Assembly: GCF_037975245.1 (NCBI RefSeq)
Contig: NC_092565.1
Location: 20,822,999-20,886,998 of the forward strand
DNA length: 64,000 nucleotides
From: Apostichopus japonicus
Lineage: Eukaryota > Echinodermata > Holothuroidea > Aspidochirotida > Stichopodidae
Direction: 5' to 3'
The notes under the pieces are model-generated. The model worked only from the letters and a program-made list of their open reading frames with translations. It did no database searches and had not been told where the DNA came from. Shown here piece after piece: positions 9,801-19,600 of this stretch (the first letter of the stretch is position 1; each line of letters starts with the position of its first letter). A program made the position numbers and the translations under genes.

Positions 9801-12566
9801 CTATCTGCTATAATGGATTAAGGAAACGCCACTTGTTTCACAAAATGTTAGGAAAATACAATTATGTCAGGAAAAATTTTTGCTTCTTACCAGTTAACAT
9901 CCGTATGCTAATGATAAAATCAAGGCCGGGGACATACGGTATAAAGATTCATGTATTCTAAGTTGTTTTTTGTGTAAACGGTAGCCCGGTGAATTCATTT
10001 TCGCCAGCCCAACTTGACCCTCGAAACACCTACTTACCTGGTCAAAGGTCATCGGTTAGCTTCTTCTATTTTATTTACTTTCTTTATCAAGTTTAAATAT
10101 GAGTTTTAAATAATTAATGTCCTTTGAACGAAGTCCTATATTGAAAGAGAAAAAAAAAACATGCAATTTATTTGAAGCACAAGTTTTGTGAAAGTTCCTT
10201 GTTTTTAAGAAAGTTTTTTATACAGTTTTTAAATGCATGGAAGAACCTCACTGTATCGTATAATCAGCTCTAATTACTTTTATCGATATAAAAAAAACTT
10301 TTGTTTCGGCTACAATTATCCCCCTACCCTCTTCGTTATGCCTTTACCGAAACTTATAATATGTTGCACTTTGTAATTTTCGGTTCACTGATATTTGTTT
10401 TGTTAGTGGAAAACTTCTGTATAGAGAAAAACTTTTGTGACTTGCCTTGAGCCAACGTTTTTCGATAAGATTATATTTTTTGGTATCCTAACAGAAATTA
10501 TCTTCTGCTCTTTCCTGTTACTCGACAAGTTTTTAGTCAAAACTTTAAAACAAAAACAAAAAATCATATATAGACTCTTTCTTTAAGGGCTGTCTGGAAA
10601 AACTGAATAGAATATTTTTCGTGAAATCCCCAAAGGTTTGTGCTTGATTTGATGTCATGTTTTGAGTGTTTGGTCAAGGCTATCGTGGTATTTGCTTTCA
10701 TGATCGGTATGCATTTTATGACTGATTTTGTTCCTCCATTCAATTCGTCCTGCTCTCCTCGAGTGGTTTTGAGTAAATATGAATTTAATGACAACGGATA
10801 AGTGTCATTCATCTTTCATGTAACACATATGAAAATTGTCTTCGCATTTATTCCATATTGTAATCCAAGCAGGGAGATGTCACTTTCATCCCCCCGATCC
10901 AAGTAATGTGTCACGTTCCGTTACATAATGTAAGCGAAAGGAGGGCATTGGTGAGCGAGACAATGTGCATGTATAGGAGTTTCATGATACAATCAGCGTG
11001 AATCTGTTGTTACCCAATACTGCCCCCAACCTACCCTCCTCTGGTCATGCACCTCAGGCTTTATTAATAAACGTCGGTGGGATATTCTTTCAAAGCCAAA
11101 ACTTTGAAATTGGTGTTATTAAGGGCTAATTTATTTAATTGGTATTTTATTTTACTTTTGATTATTGGCATTTGACTATTTTCTTTTTGAAATCATGTGA
11201 TTCATATAATTGTAACAGTAACATTCCTCAATGCTTTTAACAGGAACATAAGTAACATTATATAATTTGACAACGTCATGTAATATTAAGACTTAATCTG
11301 ATAAATGCATAATACAACTATAAAAGATTATTGTAACTACCTTTAATGTTCATAAATACTTTTGGATACAAATGCATTAAGCGAGTTGTTATAAACAACA
11401 TTACTTTATTTCACTAGAGAAAACTGGTGTTACATATTTTGTACATAGTTTCGATTTTAATTCCTCGGTCTAAAATTAATTCAAACCCCGTTTATTTTTT
11501 GTATGATGAACTCTTGTGGGTTAATGATGCATTTAGGTGCATTCTCTATGTTCACGGTCGAGATATGAAATCATTAAATTATATAAACCTCCTCATACTG
11601 GACTGTATACAACCATGCATACAGTCTCCTAACACATACGTACACACACAAACAAAAACTAGGATAATTTCGGTTTTCTTGCAAAATGCTGAAATCGATT
11701 CAAACTTTGAAATAATTATTTTATGGCTCCACCCAATTATCCACACCCAGGCTATAAGATCCACACGGAAAAGAAGTCTTTTTTGCGAAGAATATAGCCT
11801 TTTACAATTAAGTTTAACCGTAATAATTGGGTGATTGCAGCTCTACAATACAATGAATATTCATGAGGTGGTTGTACGCATGCTCTTTTATGCAGGTGAA
11901 CATTTTGCTGCCGATACTGTTCCTTGTAGCCTGTTTATTTCTAGTGATAGTGGGAACCATTGCAGCACCAATCGATACAGCTATTGGGTTAGCGATTGGC
12001 TCCACTGGTATACCTGTTTACTTCTTACTCGTGAGACCAAAAACTCTTCCAAGGTGGATAACTAAGATTGACTGTAAGTATATAGAGAAATCATTTTAGA
12101 AAGAAACTCAAGTAGTTTCCTCTTTCGGATTAGCGACTGCATATGTAGTTTAAGACAGCTCTTAATTTGATTCCGGTTTGGGACCTTAAAGGAAGTGATA
12201 AAAGACAAATGAAAACACCATTTTGTATTTATATATTAATAATTATGTATGGTAGAACCGCTCTTCTGTAGATAAATTATCTGTCGGCTCATTTAGAACC
12301 ACCTGTTGAGGGACAGACATGACCCTATATCCTTGTATTTATATGAATACTTTAAACATACCTTACATTAGGCTTAGGCAAAACGATGGAGGCACTGAAC
12401 CATGATAAATCCCTCCGCTGTTTTAAAATTAAACCCTTTCAAACATGTTCTATACTTATAGTTGTAACAGCGATGATCATAAGATATTTTCTTATCATTT
12501 TCAGCTTTACTTACTGTTGGTACACAACGACTTTGTCAAGTCGTAGAACCTGACAAGGATGAGTAA
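798..12566 (+). CDS. SLC7-family amino acid transporter light subunit, copy A (5' part outside window)
   Basis: Seven exons join in frame: 798-842, 4440-4563, 5489-5592, 6625-6721, 7407-7556, 11896-12073, 12505-12566 (stop TAA 12564-12566). They encode about 252 residues, the C-terminal half of a 12-helix heteromeric amino acid exchanger (LAT / y+LAT / b0,+AT / xCT group), from the loop after transmembrane helix 6 to the cytoplasmic tail. Family signatures are NPYE-NLP, the VAYFTVLT helix, [32 protein letters not shown] and a tail ending [13 protein letters not shown], similar to the LAT/xCT tails. Family members exchange amino acids across the plasma membrane with an SLC3 heavy chain. The exons for helices 1-6, including the heavy-chain cysteine, should lie left of position 1; a 5'-truncated duplicate cannot be excluded. 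Exon lengths and intron phases match copy B exactly. Large introns (3.6 kb and 4.3 kb) are full of repeats. Substrate class is not assignable. Confidence 0.88.
2508..2830 (+). mobile_element. tRNA-derived SINE (family 1)
   Basis: The head is tRNA-like, with A box gtggtcaagtggttaaggc (2515-2533) and B box ggttcgagttc (2560-2570), followed by an unrelated body. The 3' end near 2830 is estimated. It sits in the first complete intron of copy A. Confidence 0.75.
3709..4050 (-). pseudogene. Possible LINE reverse-transcriptase C-terminal remnant
   Basis: A 113-residue minus-strand frame includes [20 protein letters not shown] and [16 protein letters not shown], which resembles the extreme C-terminus of LINE ORF2 proteins (K.YIY.CR...P....F...F.......E). 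No catalytic YXDD or endonuclease part is seen. Weak, pattern-based call. Confidence 0.25.
4440..4563 (+). CDS. Copy A exon (equivalent of copy B exon 5)
   Basis: 124-nt exon with acceptor ttttccag and donor gtaagt. It encodes one membrane helix ([20 protein letters not shown]) plus [17 protein letters not shown]. About 65 percent identical in DNA to copy B exon 5, i.e. strongly diverged. Confidence 0.9.
4940..5483. repeat. Pentamer-based minisatellite (15- and 20-bp units)
   Basis: About nine units of attcaattctactct (15 bp) are followed by about thirteen units of attctattcaatactactct (20 bp). Open in all three forward frames purely by composition. It ends 5 bp before the acceptor of the exon at 5489 and forms its pyrimidine-rich tract. 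Confidence 0.95.
5489..5592 (+). CDS. Copy A exon (equivalent of copy B exon 6), converted
   Basis: 104-nt exon, acceptor ttcacag, donor gtgaga. It encodes [20 protein letters not shown] and [14 protein letters not shown]. The first 92 nt differ from copy B (20856-20959) at only one position, while the last 12 nt differ at 6-7. Its acceptor sits a few bases after a 0.5-kb minisatellite. Confidence 0.9.
6625..6721 (+). CDS. Copy A exon (equivalent of copy B exon 7)
   Basis: 97-nt exon after acceptor tatag; encodes (R)[19 protein letters not shown] and [13 protein letters not shown]. The [11 protein letters not shown] stretch is the conserved loop and helix 8 start of SLC7 light chains. The donor gtaacg is non-optimal but keeps the phase shared with copy B. 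Confidence 0.87.
7407..7556 (+). CDS. Copy A exon (equivalent of copy B exon 8)
   Basis: 150-nt phase-0 exon, acceptor atacag, donor gtaatg. It encodes 50 residues including [15 protein letters not shown] and [16 protein letters not shown], covering helices 9-10 and the conserved basic loop that follows. Confidence 0.9.
7758..7788. other. Perfect 13-bp stem hairpin in a copy A intron
   Basis: TTTAGCTTGCCCC, 5-nt loop TTGAC, then GGGGCAAGCTAAA, with no mismatch. It may be the core of a small inverted-repeat element. Confidence 0.7.
8615..8702. repeat. Short tandem repeat of about 24 bp
   Basis: Three to four copies of ttggacatgcttatattatt(tt). Related phrases (gacatgttgatat, ggacat) recur loosely at 31980-32300. 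Confidence 0.7.
9115..9835. repeat. Palindromic (foldback) satellite-like array
   Basis: The 20-mer aacgccatctactatatggc and its complement gccatatagtagatggcgtt alternate in both orientations about 20 times. A longer unit beginning cctactatctactatatggc recurs at about 9270, 9475, 9637 and 9797. Lies inside the 4.3-kb intron of copy A. Confidence 0.9.
11896..12073 (+). CDS. Copy A exon (equivalent of copy B exon 9)
   Basis: 178-nt exon, acceptor tgcag, donor gtaagt. It encodes the last two helices ([20 protein letters not shown] and [20 protein letters not shown]) and the start of the cytoplasmic tail ([11 protein letters not shown]). Confidence 0.9.
12505..12566 (+). CDS. Copy A terminal coding exon
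   Basis: Acceptor atttcag; a split codon gives Ser, then [19 protein letters not shown] and TAA at 12564-12566. Acidic tails of this kind (LCQ..VVP..) end LAT1 and xCT proteins, which supports the exon although it is short. Confidence 0.82.
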
Positions 12567-12661
12567 TGAAACACCAAGGATATACGGAAAGTCTAAAATC
12601 TTACCAGGAATCCACCGTTGATCCACCGGCTAATGCTTCCCTGTGCATTTATAGAAATCAC

Positions 12662-12667
12662 ATTAAA
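12662..12667 (+). terminator. Candidate poly(A) signal of copy A
   Basis: ATTAAA, the commonest variant of the polyadenylation hexamer, lies about 95 bp after the stop codon. In AT-rich DNA such hexamers are common, so this is only a candidate. Confidence 0.25.
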
Positions 12668-12802
12668 GAAGTAGCCATTCAACAGATTGTAGGCTATCCA
12701 CGATCTAAAACATCTGTTTCTACCGATCGTAATTGAGACGATCCACCATAATAACCAGTAGATAATAGTTGTCTTTGCTCTGTTTTGTATTAAACAGTAG
12801 TA

Positions 12803-12804
<2 letters not shown>

Positions 12805-12856
<52 letters not shown>
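12805..12856. repeat. (TA)n microsatellite
   Basis: About 26 TA units. Confidence 0.95.
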
Positions 12857-12859
<3 letters not shown>

Positions 12860-13339
12860 CTGTATAATACAGAACAGAGAAAGACAAGATCATGTTTGAT
12901 CTCTAGAGTAAGGCAAATGTGTTACCAAAACAGAACTAGTATTGTTCGATACCGGTGACAAACGCCTACAGTGGAATTACGACCTTCCTTACCGGTTTCG
13001 AACCTCTGGACATACAATCAGCGTCCATAGCCTATAGAGATTCCGAAAATGACATATTAAATAATGTTCATATATATTTTATTGATTAAATTGAAATACA
13101 TATATATTATAATATAAATGCTAATGCATCTTCTTTGTTTTTAGCAGAGATCGAAAGAACAGCATGATAATAGTCCAATTATCCTTTAATTACACCCAGG
13201 GCCGATGTAGGGAATGAGAAGGCAAAATTAATGTTGAGGGAACCAAATCTTCATAATTATATATGGCTGTGTAACACGCATGTCACACACATGCGCAATG
13301 GGAAATAAGAATAGTGGTATCAGCAAAACATAAAACGAA

Positions 13340-14722
13340 AAATTACAGATCTCATCCAATGATGGGGTCGAGTACTGTATTGTTTACCATACTTTGAGTA
13401 CAAGGACAAGACTGAATGTAAGGCTAGTACAAGTATTGTTACCCATAATATGAGCACAAGGACAAGAAATATTACAAGGCAAGAGTACAAGTATAACCAT
13501 AATATGAGGGACAAGACTTATTATAAGGCTAGAGTACAAGTATTGTTAACCATAATATGAGTACAAGGATAAGACTTATTATAAGGCTAGAGTACAAGTA
13601 TTGTTAACCATAATATGAGTACAAGGACAAGACTTATTATAAGGCTAGAGTACAAGTATTGTTAACCATAATATGAGTACAAGGACAAGACTTATATTAC
13701 AAGGCTAGAGTACAAGTATTGTGTACCAAAATATGAGTACAAGGACAATACTTGTTATACGGACAAGAGTAGTAGTATTGTTAACCATAATATGAGTAAA
13801 AGGACAAGACTTATATTACAAGTCTAGAGTACAAGTATTGTTAACCATAATATGAGTACAAGGACAAGACTTATTATAAGGCTAGAGTACCAGTATTGTT
13901 AACCATAATATGAGTTCAAGGACAAGACTTACTATAAGGCTAGAGTACAAGTATTGTTTACCATAATATGTGTTCAAGGACAAGACTTATTATAAGGCTA
14001 GAGTACTAGTATTGTTTACCATAATATGTGTTCAAGGACAAGACTTACTATAAGGCTAGAGTACAAGTATTGTTTACCATAATATGTGTTCAAGGACAAG
14101 ACTTATTATAAGGCTAGAGTACAAGTATTGTTAACCATAATATGTGTTCAAGGACAAGACTTATTATAAGGCTAGAGTACAAGTATTGTAAACCATAATA
14201 TGAGTACAAGGAAAAGACTTATTACAAGGCTAGAGTACAAGTATTGTAAACCATAATATGAGTACAAGGAAAAGACTTATAACAAGGCTAGAGTACAGGT
14301 ATTGTTAACCATAATATGAGTACAAGGACAAAACTTATGGTAAGGCTAGAGTACAAGTATTGTTAACCATAATATGAGTACAAGGACAAGACTTTCTATA
14401 AGGAGGCTATAGAGTACTCGTATTGTAAACCATAATATGAGTACAAGGAAAAGACTTATAACAAGGCTAGAGTACAGGTATTGTTAACCATAATATGAGT
14501 ACAAGGACAAAACTTATGGTAAGGCTAGAGTACAAGTATTGTTAACCATAATATGAGTACAAGGACAAGACTTATTATAAGGAGGCTAGAGTACAAGTAT
14601 TGTAAACCATAATATGAGTACAAGGACAAGACTTATTACAAGGCTAGAGTACAAGTATTGTTAACCATAATATGAGTACAAGGACAAGACTTTCTATAAG
14701 GAGGCTAGAGTACACGTTCATT
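13340..14722. repeat. 58-bp minisatellite between the two transporter copies
   Basis: About 22 copies of a 58-bp unit: acaagtattgttaaccataa, then tatgagtacaaggacaagac, then ttattataaggctagagt. Divergence is low in the middle; some units have a 3-bp aggaggct insertion. No coding potential. Confidence 0.95.
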
Positions 14723-15068
14723 ATCTTGCAGTATACTATCTATATATACGGTTTCCAAAATTCCCCGGTGTACAAGTTCACATATACTAGGGCGAGTACC
14801 ATAGCATTACTGCTTATTAATACGACTACGAATGCGGACTGACTACAAGTCTGATTTTAAGTGTGCTTGCTTGATATGTGACGTCACGTTACGAACGCAG
14901 CTAGAATAGTCCAGAGCTTTCCTTTTCGCATAATTGCACATAATCGAGGAAAAGATGCAAAACAATACTTCATCAAAACATATAATCATATGAATTGCAT
15001 GTGAAGAGAAAATGACATTTGAAAATAATTCTCAACTATCTCAACATATTTTAAGCGGTACGAAGATC

Positions 15069-15122
15069 GTTGTGACGTAACGGATTCACTCTGAGATGGT
15101 TGTGACGTAACGGATTCACTCT
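15069..15122 (+). repeat. 30-bp direct duplication carrying TGACGTAA
   Basis: The stretch gttgtgacgtaacggattca(ctct) occurs twice, at 15069 and 15099, a period of 30 bp. Each copy has a CRE-like TGACGTAA (15073 and 15103). It lies 1.1 kb before the ATG of copy B. Confidence 0.7.
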
Positions 15123-15433
15123 CAATCAATAGTCATAAGCCAAATTGGCCCGTTGACCTCCCCGAAGATTATAAACAATCTTAGGTTTGTAACCTTTTAT
15201 AATGTTAATCCGGTGTCGCCATCTTCGAGTAGCTGGGCTGCAGAACGGCCGGACCATTTGGTTAAATTGTCAATCCATCGTAAATGCGGTCGGCCTGGCT
15301 TATACGTTTGCAACCTGGCTTATGTTTGGATTCACTCTCTGGTGGCATAACCAACCGAGGTCCCCCATGCACGTACCCCATGCATACACTACTATACAGA
15401 TGCATATATTTGCCAAATGTATAGGAGGTATTG

Positions 15434-15512
15434 AAATAAGAATTTAAAGAGTTTGTACCTATACCTATACTACAGTGTTCGAAACTTGTATTGTTTCGAT
15501 CCACTCTTTTAG
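15434..15512 (+). repeat. Dispersed repeat, copy 1 of 2 in window
   Basis: Contains a 29-bp stretch (15481-15509, starting gaaacttgtattgtttcgat) perfectly complementary to 61949-61977, with further similarity upstream (aagagtttgta). Probably part of an unnamed interspersed element. Confidence 0.6.
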
Positions 15513-15703
15513 CTGAAAATTCTCTTACTCACAGATAAGGAGTAAATACAAGGTGATTGGGCCTCTCAATCATATTGATTACTAACTGGCTTTTAGCATC
15601 AATAATTCTCTTCACTTTGGATAAATTATTATTCGCTTGACTTCTCTATCGCTCCGTTATAAGCCAACAATATTTACAAGGTACGTGAATTCAATTATGA
15701 CGA

Positions 15704-15765
15704 TGACGTCACGTACTCTAATGTTGCCAGATGCATTAATAACGCTTAGTCGAAAATATATAAAG
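15704..15765 (+). promoter_or_regulatory. Candidate core promoter of SLC7 copy B: CRE plus TATA box
   Basis: A perfect palindromic CRE (TGACGTCA, 15704-15711) lies 45 bp before TATATAAAG (15757-15765). The spacing resembles a CREB/ATF-driven TATA promoter, which would put the start of transcription near 15790-15797 and give a 5' UTR of about 430 nt before the ATG at 16225. Several vertebrate SLC7 genes are known ATF4 targets; applying that here is inference. No transcript evidence is available. Confidence 0.4.
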
Positions 15766-16224
15766 ATAACATGTATCTTCTCTAGAAAACTAACTATATG
15801 ATCATATCATAGATTTGTACCCACTGGTCTGAGAGCGAGACATATTTGGCCAACAGTAAGTTTTTAATGGGACTCTTTTGATCCAAAGTCTACAGGACCA
15901 AACTTAATTAAAGTTGACACAGAGACAATGATTGAGTAGATAATCAATGGGTGCAATTTGAATTGTTGACTTTAGTTGTGTTCATATATATACTACAATG
16001 TGAACTTTGTAACGAATAAACAAGTACTGTTTCAATATTTCTGTGTATAGGCCTTTACTGTTAATATGGGTTTATATAATACACCATTGTTACAACCAGC
16101 CTAAACTCCATCAACGTTGAACATGAAACAATTCTACTGACTGAGATTTTTTTTTTCTCAACTATAAAGCATTCGAATAGAAACTTGCTGATAAAACTTT
16201 AAAGAAAATCAAAACTACTTCAAA

Positions 16225-16657
16225 ATGGCTGATAACGGTGGGGTGAATCTAAAACGCGAAATTGGAGTTTTCGGCGGTGTTGCAGTTAACGTCGGAATCA
16301 TCATCGGTTCTGGTATTTTTCTGTCCCCCAAAGGCGTCCTGGCGGGATCTGGTAGTGTCGGTCTAGCCTTAATAATATGGTTCTTCAGTGGAATCTTTTC
16401 ACTTGTCGGTGCCTTATGTTTCGCAGAACTGGGTACTATGATACCTCTCGATGGTGGAGTCTACGCGTATGTACATTACACGTATGGTCCATTATGGTCG
16501 TTTCTCTTTCAATGGATTGGTATAGTCATGGTGCAACCAGGAGCCATAGCCATCACCAGCATAACATTTGCTACTTACGCCGTCCAGCCGTTCTACCCGG
16601 ACTTAGATTGCCCTCCACCTGCGATAGTGATACGAATGTTGGCTTTAACATGTCTAA
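16225..16657 (+). CDS. Copy B exon 1 (helices 1-4 start)
   Basis: 433 nt, donor gtgagt. It encodes residues 1-144 plus one base: a short cytoplasmic N-terminus, helix 1 with [12 protein letters not shown], helices 2 and 3, the [15 protein letters not shown] re-entrant region, and the extracellular loop with Cys129. Confidence 0.95.
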
Positions 16658-19600
16658 GTGAGTAATGGGTCGTTTTTATAGATATATTTCTCCTCTCCTT
16701 CTTTGCGCCACAATTATGGCCCTTTCACAAATGTTAAGGAGAGTTAGAAACGAACGTCAAACACGATGTCTCATCGGGTTTTTCTTTTAAAGAAAACAAT
16801 TGAAATGACATTATTATAGGAAAGTATGATTTCTAATTATTATATTCGTTTAATTAATAATAAATTGATAATCATTAGGAGAATTAGAGATGGCTTGACA
16901 CGACAAACTTTGTCACAAATCGAATCAGAAATCTGGTGGTTACTTCTGGACGTACCTATACCATCACCGTAAATTTGAGACTGAAACTGTAAACACCCCA
17001 TCGCTCCGATACACCCCACATCCCTCCCTCCATCCCACAGAGGAAAAATGGTGTTCCCCCACCTGAATCCAAACTCCTGGCTCTCTCTGGGTTGAGACTC
17101 TTGGGCAGGCTCAGTTTAAATTCATTTAAATATGACCCCTGCATGAAAAAATAAACATTTGGCCAGGCCTATTTTGTTGTATACGTGTCCCAGTTGCGAC
17201 ATTCTTTGCTACAAGAGGCCACTGTTAGTCCATGGAAGATAGAACGCTACTCTGGAAGAATTAGCAAGTTGGACGGGCCGGGGTGGGGTGGGGAGGGGGG
17301 CAAGCAAAGACTCTGAGGGAAGGCAAACGTTATGCAAAATGCACCCGTATAAATTCCAAATCAGGGGCAAATTTGCAATTTGGAGAGCAGAGGGGCTTCA
17401 GTTTGGCGTTACTATAGCCGACAGTTGGGGGGCCCGGGGTGTGGGCAACTCCCCTCCCCTTCCCCTGCCTAGGTGACGCCACAGATTCGTTGTAATTGAT
17501 AAAAGTATGTATGTTATGCTGTGTATAGGCTCATAGAATATATATACAGTAGGCTACAGAATGTTCGGCTATACATGTTCTAGTTATTCGCAGTCATTGG
17601 ATTGGTTCTGTCTAATCCCAAAGTTAAATAATCTTCGATTCAAGAGTTCTACCTTCGTATTTACTACATTGTGTAACCACATTAAATATTGGTAATGTAT
17701 AAATAATAAAATAATTTTAAGATTTAATATTGCTTATCGTTTAATTTTTTTTTGTTTTTTTTTGTTGCAGTCCTTGTATCATTCGTGAATGTAATAAGCG
17801 TTAAAGTTGCCAGCAAAGTACAAGAAACATTCGCGATCATGAAAATGGTGGCGCTAGGCATCATTATTGTCGTAGGTATAGTCGAATTGTGTAAAGGTAC
17901 GTTCTCCAAACTTTTATTTCAGCAGGGGGCTGCGAAGCCGGGAGACACAGAGGAACCCCCCCCCCCCCTCTTCCTTCAGTTTTGTTAAAAACATCAAAAG
18001 TGCCCCGTTTTTTATATATTACAAGTGCTTCATTTTGTCATCGATATATACTACCCTTTTTTGTTCCTATTTTTCATAAAGGTGTCCTATAGTGGAGAAA
18101 CTAAGAAAACTGTTTCTAGCATGTGCCCTTTTCTTGAATTACTTTACAAAGTTGCAATTAGATAGTGTCGTTTTGTTGAAGATCATTCAAATTTGGTACT
18201 ATAATTTGTGCTACAGAATGTGTTTTGCGTATTATATTGTAGATGCCATAAATTGTATATAACAGCAATTCACAAGGAATAAAGAACATAAATATTAAAC
18301 TTAGATGCTACCATTTTTTTGTGGGGAGGTCAACTAGGTTATAAACAATTTTAACAGTACCTCCTTGTCTGTTGGTTCTTACCTTCCAAATACGAGATTT
18401 TCATTTATAAATTAATTAATTTATAAATTAATTTTAATAATTTTAATTAAAATAAATAATTTTAATTAAAATAATTTATAAATTAATTAATAAATTGTAA
18501 ATTTTTCGATCACAGGTAACACAGAGAACCTAAAGGATCCATTCGAGGGATCAGACGCGCGTGGGATTGGCTTAGCCCTTTACGCAGGCCTATATGCTTA
18601 TGCCGGCTGGTTAGTATAGCCAAATGTAACAGTTTGTTTTATTTTTTACTCGTTATTCAAATAGTGCTTTACTAATGGATGAAATGGGTTTAAAAGCGAA
18701 TGATACATGGATGTGTTTACTGTGGCCATTGCCTGCTTGCCACTCCCCCCCCCCCCTCCGCCCCCCTCGCCATCCGAAGGAAAATGGCGAAGCCTGAAAA
18801 TGATCGGTGTAAATATCTTGACCAATGCTGAATATCTCATATGGAGGGTTTCCAACATAGGATTTGTAATCAAGCTGTCACTAATTTTGATATCCCGTTA
18901 TAGATATTTCTTTGTTAATTCTTTCTACTATCGATGTAGTTTAATAAATGTGATATTTGTTAAATATCTTTATGAATATTTAGTTAATAGTTTACTACTA
19001 TGTTCTATTTAGACTACACACAGAAAAACAACTTGTTGTGTCATATAATCTCTCGAATACAGGAACAGCCTCAACATTATACTGGAGGAATTAAAAGATC
19101 CATACAAGTAAGTCACACATAAATATCAAAAAAAAAAAAAAATTGGATATTAGTTGGCAAATGTTTCCCAAACTTAGACCAAGTATAACTCAAAATAAAA
19201 TTCCACTTGATGACAACATGACACTCGTGTAGATTTGTCATCAAAGGAGTGGTTACTAGACCAACATAGGCGTACGAGGCGGGAATGCAGGGGAGCAGAC
19301 TGCTCCCCCTCCCAATTTCATGGGACTCAAAATTCGGGAAAAAGTTGTTTACAAATTCGGGCAGCCGCGGGACAAAAATGAAGTTCAATTTAAAATAATT
19401 TAAAAAATCTCGCGAAGGTTTTAACACACGATCGCTTCCAGAAATTTCTTCGATTCTTGCACAAATCATTCCCGATTATTGCCCGAATGGTGAAAGACTC
19501 TTGCCTGAATATTTCTGCCCGGGTACCGGTCGGGCGGGGGGGGGGGTGGGCACCGTGCCACTTCCCCAAAATATAAGAGACATAAAGAGAAATAAATAAG

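Larger units (their letters stand above)
12567..16224. other. Intergenic region between SLC7 copies A and B
   Basis: Holds the (TA)n tract, the 58-bp array, perfect CRE octamers at 14879-14886 and 15704-15711, the 30-bp duplication, a dispersed repeat at 15434-15512, and the candidate promoter. No protein-coding exon was recognised. Confidence 0.7.

Noticed and set aside
11427-11834. 135-codon frame before a copy A exon
   Set aside because: Lies wholly in the intron, has no recognisable domain, and is AT-rich filler without splice support.
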